This document shows, piece by piece, positions 26,255-33,835 of a DNA stretch of 64,000 nt. Both the position numbers and the translations under genes were made by a program. Source of the DNA: DRPG01 sp964655065. GTDB taxonomy: Bacteria > Myxococcota_A > UBA796 > GCA-2862545. Position 1 is the stretch's first letter, and each line of letters begins with the position of its first letter. Location of the stretch: NCBI GenBank assembly GCA_964655065.1, contig CAZZLC010000007.1, positions 123,044-187,043 of the forward strand, in the 5' to 3' direction. The notes under the pieces are model-generated. The model saw only the letters and a list, made by a program, of their open reading frames with translations. It did not search any database and had not been told where the DNA came from.

Positions 26255-27408
26255 GCCTCCACCAGACGGCGCGCCGCCTTCATCGTGCGGTCGTGTTCGT
26301 AGGTGCCGTCGCGGTCGTCGGCCACCCTGACCACCACGAGCTCGAGCGAGGGCACCACGGTGACCGACTGGCCCCAGTGCCCGAGTGCCGCGTACGTCTC
26401 TTCGCCGACCGACGGACACCACGGCTCGTCGATCCCGTGCTGCGGCAGCGTCTGGTTCACCCAGAACAGCCTCGCCTGAACGAGCTCGTCGGGCACGGCG
26501 ACCGCCTTCGAGATCGGCTCGCCGAGCGTGGTCGAGAACTCGACCCAGCCCTCGGGAAGCACCCGCTCGGAGTCCCAGCAGCCGTCGTGCAGGAAGAGGT
26601 AGCCGAAGCGCGCGAGGTCGCGCGGGGTGGCCCACAGGTACGACGAGCCGACGTAGGTGCCGGCTGGATCCCGCTCCAGGACCGCGCTCTGCATCCCGAT
26701 CACGTCGAACAACGCGGTCCACGGAAACCGCTCGCCGTAGCGCTCGGTCAGCGGCGCGCCGATCGCCGCCGCCAGCAGGTTGGTGTCCCCTGACGAGTAC
26801 TGCCACGCCGAGCCGGGCGCACGAGCGAGCGGCTGGCTGGCCACGAAGCGGGCGCTGTCGGCCGATCCCTCTCCGTAGAGCATCGCCAGCACCGAGGACG
26901 TCGTCGGTGACTCTCCTTCGTAGGTCTCGCGCCACGTGAACCCGCTCGCCATGTCGAGCAGGTGCTGGATGGTGACCGCGCAGCTGGCCTCGGGCAGCCC
27001 GTCGAGGTGCTCGCAGACGGAGTCGTCTCGCGTGATCAGACCATCGCGCTCGGCGATCCCGGTGAGCGCATTGGTGATGCTCTTGGTCACGGACCAGGCG
27101 AGGTGGGGCTTGTCCGCGGTCCACGGCGCCCGGTACCGCTCGTAGAGGATGCGCCCCCGGTGCACCACCACGACACCGTCGGTGCGCGTGCCCTCGCGAG
27201 CCTTGGCCGCGAAGTCGACATCGGGTGGAAAGAGCACGGCATCGAGGGCGGCCACCTCCGACTCGAGCTCGCGGCGCACCAGGGCCGCGTCGCTCTGCCA
27301 CTCCTCGCCGGGCCAGGAGGCGTCGGCGCAGGTGGGCGCGAGCGGGGCGGGGATGTCGATGATGTCCTGGGCGTGGCCCGATGCCACGACCAACCCGATG
27401 ATGACCAT
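26248..27408 (-). CDS. Exported serine hydrolase (class C beta-lactamase fold)
   Basis: 386 residues. A short N-terminal hydrophobic stretch ('MVIIGLVVASGHAQD') looks like a signal peptide. The beta-lactamase/penicillin-binding fold is marked by Ser106-x-x-Lys109 in 'WSVTKSITNALTG', Tyr in 'WQYSSGDTNLL' (the YxN-equivalent) and 'LGHWGQSVTVVP' as the HxG box. 'ATPRDLARFGYLFLHDG' is typical of the EstB/6-aminohexanoate-dimer-hydrolase branch. The enzyme probably hydrolyses an ester or peptide in the periplasm; resistance is not implied. Co-translated with the small lipoprotein downstream. Confidence 0.85.
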   Translation of the reverse strand: MVIIGLVVASGHAQDIIDIPAPLAPTCADASWPGEEWQSDAALVRRELESEVAALDAVLFPPDVDFAAKAREGTRTDGVVVVHRGRILYERYRAPWTADKPHLAWSVTKSITNALTGIAERDGLITRDDSVCEHLDGLPEASCAVTIQHLLDMASGFTWRETYEGESPTTSSVLAMLYGEGSADSARFVASQPLARAPGSAWQYSSGDTNLLAAAIGAPLTERYGERFPWTALFDVIGMQSAVLERDPAGTYVGSSYLWATPRDLARFGYLFLHDGCWDSERVLPEGWVEFSTTLGEPISKAVAVPDELVQARLFWVNQTLPQHGIDEPWCPSVGEETYAALGHWGQSVTVVPSLELVVVRVADDRDGTYEHDRTMKAARRLVEAW

Positions 27409-27438
27409 GACGGGCAGCCTACACCACGCGAGACCCGG

Positions 27439-27741
27439 CTACTCGGCTGGCAGCTCGATCTTGCGCTTCTTCGGCTCCTTGTGGGGCCGATAGAGCACGA
27501 CGACGCGCCCGATCTGCTGCGCGACGACCGCCCCGAGCGCGCCGGCGAGCTCGATGGCCAGCGCCCCACGCTCGTCCCGGTCCGCGTCGAGCTTGACCTT
27601 GACGAGCTCGCGAGCCGCGAGCGCCTCGTCGACCGAGCGAACCACGCCCTCCGTCAGGCCGCTCGCACCAACCTGGACCACGGGGTCGAGGGCGTGCGCG
27701 AGGCCTCGAAGATGCCTACGTTGTGCCGACGTCAGCTCCAT
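27439..27741 (-). CDS. yhbY: YhbY / CRM-domain RNA-binding ribosome assembly factor
   Basis: 100 residues beginning 'MELTSAQRRHLRGLAHALDP', the standard YhbY N terminus, so the ATG at 27741 is preferred over the in-frame codon at 27768. The CRM fold is visible as 'VVQVGASGLTEGVV', 'LVKVKLDADR' and 'VAQQIGRVVVLYRPHKE'. It binds 23S rRNA in pre-50S particles. It is divergent from trmH with only 25 bases between the start codons, so each promoter must lie inside the other transcript's 5' end. Confidence 0.92.
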   Translation of the reverse strand: MELTSAQRRHLRGLAHALDPVVQVGASGLTEGVVRSVDEALAARELVKVKLDADRDERGALAIELAGALGAVVAQQIGRVVVLYRPHKEPKKRKIELPAE

Positions 27742-27766
27742 CTGTCCCGTCCTGGAGGACCTCATC

Positions 27767-28387
27767 ATGACGTCCGACCGCAGACGTCAGCGTATGACCG
27801 ATGTCCTCGCCCGTCGACTCCTCCACGTCCACTGCGTCGTGGAGGCCCTCCACCACCGCCACAACATCTCGGCGATCCTCCGCACGTGCGATGCGCTGGG
27901 CATCCACCACGTGCACCTCGTCGCCGGCCGACGGTTCAAGGTGAGCCAAGGCACGGCACGCGGCGCGGAGCGTTGGCTCGAGCTGCACCGCCACGCCACG
28001 GCCGACGATGCGGTCGCGGCCCTTCACGCCCTCGGCCTGAAGATCTATGTCGCCGACCTCGCCGACGAAGCGGTCACGCCGGAGGCGGTGCCCATCGACG
28101 CCCCGCTCGCCCTGTGGTTCGGAGCGGAGCTCGTCGGGGTCTCCGACGAGGCGAGAGCCGCGGCGGACGGCGTGGTGATGCTGCCCATGCACGGGTTCGC
28201 CCAGTCGCTCAACGTCTCGGTGGCCGCCGCGCTGGCCCTGCGACCGGTGGCCGAGCGCGTGCGAGAATCGGGACGCGGGGGCATGCCCCGCCGCGATCAA
28301 GCGGAGCTGCTCGAGCGGTGGCTCGCGCGCGACGACGTCCTCCGCGAGGGAATCCGGCATCGGGGAGCCCCCCCGACCGACGAGTAG
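27767..28387 (+). CDS. trmH: tRNA (guanosine-2'-O)-methyltransferase TrmH (SpoU family)
   Basis: 206 residues; ATG 27767 is preceded by CTGGAGGAC. The SpoU fold shows 'VEALHHRHNISAILRTCDALG' (motif 1), 'LWFGAELVGVSDEARAAADG' (motif 2) and 'MLPMHGFAQSLNVSVAAAL' (motif 3, the knotted SAM site). The C-terminal 'MPRRDQAELLERWLARDDVL' matches the TrmH-specific helical extension. Methylates Gm18 in tRNA. The frame is open upstream through the divergent yhbY region, but the Shine-Dalgarno sequence fixes the start. Confidence 0.9.
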   Translation: MTSDRRRQRMTDVLARRLLHVHCVVEALHHRHNISAILRTCDALGIHHVHLVAGRRFKVSQGTARGAERWLELHRHATADDAVAALHALGLKIYVADLADEAVTPEAVPIDAPLALWFGAELVGVSDEARAAADGVVMLPMHGFAQSLNVSVAAALALRPVAERVRESGRGGMPRRDQAELLERWLARDDVLREGIRHRGAPPTDE

Positions 28388-28439
28388 CCACGTTCCGAGA
28401 ACAGAAGATATGGCGTCCGTTATCGCAGATGGAGGCGCA

Positions 28440-30164
28440 GTGGAAGCCGCAACACCAGAAGCCCATCCCGAGCTGGCCAACATTCTGGAGACGCTGCACG
28501 CCGGCGCCCCCCGGTGGCTCGACCTCGGCCCGCGCGAGGTCGCCGAGCTGCTCACCGAGGTCCGCGATCGCACGCTCGCCGTCGCCGACGCCTGGGTCGA
28601 AGCCTCCTCACAGGCCAAGGGCCTCGCCGAGGGCTCCCCCCTCCGGGGCGAGGAATGGGCGAGCGGGCCCTGGGCGCTCATGGCGGGCCTCAACGGGCTC
28701 GTCACCACGCTCACCCGCGTGGCCGACGGCAAGGACCCGCTTCAGGGCATGCAGGTCCGGCAGCGCCCCGACGGCCAGGTGATGGTCGACGTCTTCCCCG
28801 CCAACACCTGGGACGCGCTGCTGCTGTCGGGCTACACGGCGACGGTCTGGCTACAGCCCGAGGTCACCAAGGAAGCCCTGCGTTCGACCATCGCGGTCCG
28901 CTTCGCCGAGGGGGGCCGTCCCGAGCCGCGGGTGGGACTGGTGCTCGGCGCGGGCAACATCAACTCGATTCCGCCGCTCGACGCGCTGCACGAGCTCGTT
29001 CAGGAGGGCCGCACCTGCCTGGTCAAGCTCAACCCGATCAACGACTACCTGGAGCCCTTCCTCAACGACGCGTTCCAGCCGCTCGTGGACCGTGGCTTCG
29101 TCAAGTTCGTGAAGGGGGATGGCGCGGTCGGGGCCTGGCTCACCACCCACGCGCTCGTCGACACCGTCCACATCACGGGCAGCTCGAGCACCCACGACCT
29201 CATCGTGTTCGGACCGGGCGAGGAGGGCGCCGCCCGGAAGGCCCGCAACGAGCCGCGGCTCACCAAGCCGATCAGCTCCGAGCTCGGCGGCGTCGGCGGA
29301 ACCATCGTCGTCCCCGGCCCGTGGACAGAGGCGGACTTCCGGTTCCAGGCCGAGCACCTGGTCACCCAGAAGCTCCACAACAACGGCTTCAACTGTGTCG
29401 CGTCCCAGGTGCTCATCGTGCCCAAGGCGTGGGACGGTACGCCCAAGCTCCTCGCCGAGGTCCGCAAGGTGCTCGCCGAGGTCGTCGACAACCGCCCGCC
29501 GTACTATCCCGGCACCGATTCGCGGCGCGCGGCGTTCCGGGGGCCCCACCCCGACGCCGAGGTGCTGGGCACTCGCAACCCGTTCGTGTTCGTCGACGGC
29601 ATTCCGGCCAGCACCGACGACGTGTGCTTCACGACAGAGGCGTTTGCCCCCGTCTTCGCCGTCGCGGAGATCGAGGCGTCCGAGCCCGGGGCCTTCCTGT
29701 CCGCGGCGGTGGACTTCGCCAACGACCGACTCGTGGGCACGCTCTCCACCCAGCTCGTGATTCACCCCGCCACCGAGCGCCGCCACAAGTCGGCCCTGGA
29801 GCAGGCCATCGCCGACCTCCGGTTCGGAGCCATCGGGGTCAACGTGTGGTCCGGGGCTGCCTTCTTGCTCCCCCAGGCCACCTGGGGCGCGTTCCCCGGC
29901 CACACCATCGACGACGTACAGTCGGGCATCGGCATCGTGCACAACGCCAGTCTGTTCGACAAGCCGCAGAAGACGGTGGTGCGGGGTCCGTTCCAGGAGT
30001 TCCCCCGCACCCTCTTCCGAGGGGTCCTGCACACCTCGCCGAAGCCGCTGTGGTTCGTCACCCACCGGCACGCCGACACCGTCGCCCGTCTGCTCACCCG
30101 CTTCGAGGGCACTCGCGACGTGACGTTGATCCCCCCGCTGTTCGCGGCGGCGCTCCGAGGCTGA
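28440..30164 (+). CDS. Aldehyde dehydrogenase family protein
   Basis: 574 residues from GTG 28440, chosen because GGAGG at 28431-28435 lies four bases before it; ATG 28410, ten codons upstream, has only a weak site. ALDH catalytic features: 'ISSELGGVGGTIV' with general-base Glu281, 'NNGFNCVASQ' with nucleophile Cys319, and 'CFTTEAFAPVFAV' (the conserved E-x-F-x-P). It is longer than classical ALDHs (about 500) because of N- and C-terminal additions. It oxidises an aldehyde with NAD(P)+; substrate unknown. A 39-base gap separates it from the glutathione peroxidase gene on the same strand, so both may share a transcript. Confidence 0.87.
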   Translation: MEAATPEAHPELANILETLHAGAPRWLDLGPREVAELLTEVRDRTLAVADAWVEASSQAKGLAEGSPLRGEEWASGPWALMAGLNGLVTTLTRVADGKDPLQGMQVRQRPDGQVMVDVFPANTWDALLLSGYTATVWLQPEVTKEALRSTIAVRFAEGGRPEPRVGLVLGAGNINSIPPLDALHELVQEGRTCLVKLNPINDYLEPFLNDAFQPLVDRGFVKFVKGDGAVGAWLTTHALVDTVHITGSSSTHDLIVFGPGEEGAARKARNEPRLTKPISSELGGVGGTIVVPGPWTEADFRFQAEHLVTQKLHNNGFNCVASQVLIVPKAWDGTPKLLAEVRKVLAEVVDNRPPYYPGTDSRRAAFRGPHPDAEVLGTRNPFVFVDGIPASTDDVCFTTEAFAPVFAVAEIEASEPGAFLSAAVDFANDRLVGTLSTQLVIHPATERRHKSALEQAIADLRFGAIGVNVWSGAAFLLPQATWGAFPGHTIDDVQSGIGIVHNASLFDKPQKTVVRGPFQEFPRTLFRGVLHTSPKPLWFVTHRHADTVARLLTRFEGTRDVTLIPPLFAAALRG

Positions 30165-30203
30165 TCGGGGCGTGCTACAGGGCCGGGACGCGCGGAGAGA
30201 CCC

Positions 30204-30707
30204 ATGGCACACATCGACTACGCAACCGAGGTGCGCACCATCGACGGTCGGGCGACCACGCTCGAGGAGTACCGTGGCAAAGCCTTGTTGATCGTCAACA
30301 CCGCGAGCCAGTGCGGCTTCACACCCCAGTTCGCGGGTCTCCAGGAGCTCTGGGAGACCTACGGCCCCCGTGGGCTCGTCATCCTCGGCTTCCCGTGCAA
30401 CCAGTTCGGCAGCCAGGACCCGGGCACCCCGGGTGAGATCGAGGATTTCTGTCGACTCAACTACGGGGTCACGTTTCCGATGCACCGCAAGGTCGACGTG
30501 AACGGGGCCGACGCGCACCCGCTGTTCGAGCAGCTCAAGGCGGGAGCGCGCGGGTTCCTCGGTTCCCAGAACATCAAGTGGAACTTCACCAAGTTCCTCG
30601 TCGACCCCGAAGGGCGGATTGTGGCTCGGTTCTCGCCCACCCGGACCCCCGAGTCGCTTCGCGAGCCGATCGAAGCCATCCTCGACGCGGCCACGCCGGG
30701 CGCCTGA
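30204..30707 (+). CDS. Glutathione peroxidase family (thiol peroxidase)
   Basis: 167 residues, ATG after GGAGAGACCC. Thioredoxin fold with 'NTASQCGFTPQFAGLQELW' carrying the peroxidatic Cys37 (no selenocysteine), 'GFPCNQFGSQDPG' with a resolving Cys and catalytic Gln, and 'IKWNFTKFLVD' with the catalytic Trp-Asn pair. The Cys-type bacterial enzyme usually uses thioredoxin as reductant despite its name. It detoxifies hydroperoxides, consistent with the aldehyde dehydrogenase upstream. The helicase frame is open across its 3' end. Confidence 0.93.
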   Translation: MAHIDYATEVRTIDGRATTLEEYRGKALLIVNTASQCGFTPQFAGLQELWETYGPRGLVILGFPCNQFGSQDPGTPGEIEDFCRLNYGVTFPMHRKVDVNGADAHPLFEQLKAGARGFLGSQNIKWNFTKFLVDPEGRIVARFSPTRTPESLREPIEAILDAATPGA

Positions 30708-30735
30708 CCTGCGCTACGACGACGAACGCCGCACC

Positions 30736-33114
30736 TTGGCGCTCTCGGTGCGAGACTGGGTCGGCCTCGCGACCGACCGACTCGCCGTGGGGGTCGACCT
30801 CGTGCAGCGGAGCGCCACCCGCGCGCGCCTCGGTCAGGAGGTCCACGCCGCCTGGCGCGCCGAGCAGCCGGACGACGAGGCGGTATTCCGCGCCGAGCAG
30901 CGCGTGGTGCGGACGTGGACCACCGGCGGCTGGACGGTGACGCTCCACGGGAGGGTGGACGGGCTGCGCCTCGAGGACGGGCGTGCCGTGGTGGAGGAGG
31001 TCAAGTCGACCGCCTGGCCCGCGGAGCGCCTGCTCCACGCGAGCCTCGAGGACTTCCCCGACCATCGAGCCCAGGTCGAGGCCTACCTCTGGCTGCTGGA
31101 GCCCGACCACCCAGGAGCAACCGGTCGCCTCGTCTTGGTCTCGCTCGCCGACCACAGCCGCCACGTCCTGGGAATCGACATCGATCCCGACGACGTGGGG
31201 ACGCGCATCGAGGCCGTGGTGCGCCGACTGGTCGAGGTCCGGTCCCGCCGGGTCGCGTGGCTCTCCGAACGCGCCGCCCGCGCCGTCCCCGACCCGTTCC
31301 CCGCCTGGCGACCCGGTCAGCGCGAGATCGTGGAGGCCGTGCACTGGGGCCTCGACGAGGGACTCTCGGTGCTCGTCCAGGCCCCCACGGGCCTCGGCAA
31401 GACCGCCGCGGCGCTCACCGGGGCCCTGCGTCACGGGCTGCCCCATCGCGAGCAGGTGGTGTGGCTCACCGCTCGGAACACCCAGCAAGCCACGATCGTG
31501 GAGGCATGCCGGACGCTTCGCGCCCGCGGGCTGCCGCTGCGGGCCGTCGTGATCGAGGCCAAGGCCAAGGCCTGCCTCAACGACGTCATCGTGTGCCGCG
31601 GAGAACAGTGCAGGTTCGCCAAGAACTATCGCGCCCGCAGTCACGACGGAGAGGTGGTGGCGGGGCTCGTGTCCCGCGACGAGGCGCTCGCGCCCGAGGT
31701 GCTGCGGCAGACCGGGGAGGCTCACCGGCTGTGCCCCTACGAGCTCGTGGTGGACGCAGCAGGCGAAGTCGACGTCGTGATCGGCGACTACAACTACCTC
31801 TTCGACCCCACCACCCCGCTGTCGCGCCACCTGGGCCAGCCAGGTCCCGGCGGGATCGTGGTGGTCGTCGACGAGGTGCACCAGCTCGCGGAGCGGGTGC
31901 GCACCGCATCGAGTCCCCGGGTGGGCCTCGCCGACGTGGCGCGGGCGGAGACGGCCCTGCTCGCGCGGGGGGCTGGACTCGAGGCCTTCGTGGACTGCGC
32001 CCGTGAGGTCGGAGCCGCAGTGCGCGCCGAGCTCGCCCGGGCCGATCCCGGGCGCGGCGACCGCGCCACCGTGCTCGATCCGGAGCGCTGGGAGGCCCTG
32101 GCCGAGCGGATCGACGCCCTCGCCGTGGCCTACGCCCTCGTCACCCCGCCCGACGCGGACGTCGACGACCCCTGGGCCACGCTGGCCCGCGCCGTCCTGC
32201 AGCTCGCCGATGCGGTCTCCGCGCCTGGCGTCACCGCCGACGGCCGCAGCTGGCGCGTCGCGATGGCCCACGTCGCGGGGGAGGCCTCGTGGGTCGGCCT
32301 CGTGTGCCTGGACCCGAGCCCGCTTCTCGGACCGCGGCTCCGGAGCCTCGGGGGGTTCGTCGGACTGAGCGCGACCCTGCAGCCGCGCGAGCTCCACGAG
32401 GCGCAACTCGGGCTCGACCCAGATCGGGTCGACTTCGTGGAGGTCGGCGACCCTTTTCCCCCCGAGCGTCGCCGCGTGCTCGTGGCCCCGCGGATCTCGA
32501 CCGCCTGGGCGGATCGCGAGCGCCACGCCCCCGCCACCGCCCGGCTGCTGCACGACGCCATCCACGCCGTCCCGGGCAACGTCGCCCTCTACACACCGTC
32601 GTTCGCGATGCTGGAGGACCTGTGCGGACGCATCCCTCGTGAGGGGCGACGGTGGGTGCTCCAGACTCCGCGCATGACCGACGAGCTGCGGCAGCGCGCG
32701 CTGGCCGAGCTGTCGTCCGAGGGTCCGCCCGTCGTCCTCGGGGCGGTGCTCGGCGGCATCTTCGCCGAGGGCATCGACCTTCCGCCGGGGGCGCTGTCGG
32801 CGGTGATGGTGACGGGACCAGCGCTGCCACCGGTGGGGCTCGAGCGGACCCTGCTCCAGCGGTACTGGGACGACGGTGCCGATCGGGGCTTCCTGTTCGC
32901 CTCGCTCGCGCCGGGCCTCACCCGCGTGGTCCAGGCGGCGGGTCGGCTGATCCGGCGCCCCGAGGACCGTGGTGTGGTGCTGCTCGTCGGGCGACGCTTT
33001 CGCCATCGTCGCATCCGGGCCCTGCTGCCGGAGACGTTCGGCGCGACGGTCAGCGACGACCCGGTGGGTGACATCGCTGCCTTCTTCGAGGCATTCTCGA
33101 CCGAGGAGACCTGA
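30736..33114 (+). CDS. Fe-S XPD/DinG-type helicase with N-terminal PD-(D/E)XK nuclease-like domain
   Basis: 792 residues counted from TTG 30736; the start is uncertain (GTG 30748 and TTG 30619 are alternatives, and related proteins seem to begin near 30709 where only CTG is present). Residues 1-130 form a RecB-like nuclease fold with Asp75 in 'GRVDGLRLEDG' and Glu88-x-Lys90 in 'VVEEVKST'. The helicase follows: Walker A 'APTGLGKTAAAL' (Lys222), DEVH at 379-382, 'GLSATLQ' and 'QAAGRLIRRPEDRG'. Cys280, 287, 292 and 333 between motifs I and II match the XPD/DinG 4Fe-4S pattern. A 5'-3' DNA helicase with attached nuclease is expected. Confidence 0.82.
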   Translation: MALSVRDWVGLATDRLAVGVDLVQRSATRARLGQEVHAAWRAEQPDDEAVFRAEQRVVRTWTTGGWTVTLHGRVDGLRLEDGRAVVEEVKSTAWPAERLLHASLEDFPDHRAQVEAYLWLLEPDHPGATGRLVLVSLADHSRHVLGIDIDPDDVGTRIEAVVRRLVEVRSRRVAWLSERAARAVPDPFPAWRPGQREIVEAVHWGLDEGLSVLVQAPTGLGKTAAALTGALRHGLPHREQVVWLTARNTQQATIVEACRTLRARGLPLRAVVIEAKAKACLNDVIVCRGEQCRFAKNYRARSHDGEVVAGLVSRDEALAPEVLRQTGEAHRLCPYELVVDAAGEVDVVIGDYNYLFDPTTPLSRHLGQPGPGGIVVVVDEVHQLAERVRTASSPRVGLADVARAETALLARGAGLEAFVDCAREVGAAVRAELARADPGRGDRATVLDPERWEALAERIDALAVAYALVTPPDADVDDPWATLARAVLQLADAVSAPGVTADGRSWRVAMAHVAGEASWVGLVCLDPSPLLGPRLRSLGGFVGLSATLQPRELHEAQLGLDPDRVDFVEVGDPFPPERRRVLVAPRISTAWADRERHAPATARLLHDAIHAVPGNVALYTPSFAMLEDLCGRIPREGRRWVLQTPRMTDELRQRALAELSSEGPPVVLGAVLGGIFAEGIDLPPGALSAVMVTGPALPPVGLERTLLQRYWDDGADRGFLFASLAPGLTRVVQAAGRLIRRPEDRGVVLLVGRRFRHRRIRALLPETFGATVSDDPVGDIAAFFEAFSTEET

Positions 33115-33767
33115 TGCTCTGGCTCGTGCTCGCCTGCGTCGAGACCCCGCCCGTCGAGCGCGCGCCGCCGGTCGTCGACGTGCCCCCGCCCACCACGTTC
33201 GGGCCGACCGCGGAGACGGGCTCCCTCCGCCCCGGCACGCGCGACACCGGCGACTCCCTGGGCCAGAACCTCATCGTGAACGGTGGGTTCGAGGACGACG
33301 ACGGCTGGCAGGGTCGGCTCGGGATTCTCGCCAGCCTGGCGCCCGCCCCTGAACGGCCCGGGCGAGCGCTGTACGTCGACGACACCGGGACCGACGTCTC
33401 CTGGACCTGGAGCGCCCCCGTGGAGGCCGAATCGGGGCAGACCTACTGTCTGCGGGCCGATACCTGGAAGCAGAACACCACCAACCAGGGCTTTCCCCGG
33501 GTGTGGGTCCGCTTCTACGGGGCACCCGAGGCCGAGGTCGCCGACGCGCTCCTGCTGGATCCGAGCTTCAACGTGCTCGACGTCGACACCTCCGAGCAGA
33601 ACCGCGACGGGCCCGAGCGCGAGTGGGTCACCGTCGAGCAGACCGTGCTGGTTCCGGAAACCGTCGTGGTGAAGGCGCTGCGCGTGATCCTGACCGCCAA
33701 CGCCACCGCCACCGGCGAGCTCTTCTGGGACGACGTTCGGCTCTACGGAGGCGGCTGCCCGGGCTGA
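33114..33767 (+). CDS. Lipoprotein with carbohydrate-binding-module-like domain
   Basis: 217 residues; the ATG shares one base with the helicase stop (TGATG). The N terminus 'MLWLVLACVETPP' is a very short lipoprotein signal with Cys8. A Pro/Thr-rich linker (about 10-45) leads to 'NLIVNGGFEDDDGWQG', the opening signature of CBM4/9-like beta sandwiches, closed by 'ATATGELFWDDVRLYGGGCPG'. The same 'W...D(D)x.L' ending is seen in the lipoprotein at 57812. Surface display and glycan binding are inferred. Confidence 0.68.
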   Translation: MLWLVLACVETPPVERAPPVVDVPPPTTFGPTAETGSLRPGTRDTGDSLGQNLIVNGGFEDDDGWQGRLGILASLAPAPERPGRALYVDDTGTDVSWTWSAPVEAESGQTYCLRADTWKQNTTNQGFPRVWVRFYGAPEAEVADALLLDPSFNVLDVDTSEQNRDGPEREWVTVEQTVLVPETVVVKALRVILTANATATGELFWDDVRLYGGGCPG

Positions 33768-33835
33768 CCGTGCCCCCAGCGCGGCCGGCGTTTCGGTATG
33801 GTCGCGCGCAGGCCATTGGCCAATCCGGAGAACCC

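Noticed and set aside
26248..27408. Beta-lactamase resistance gene
   Set aside because: The motifs and co-translation with a small lipoprotein fit the EstB-like/aminohexanoate-hydrolase branch of serine hydrolases, not AmpC.
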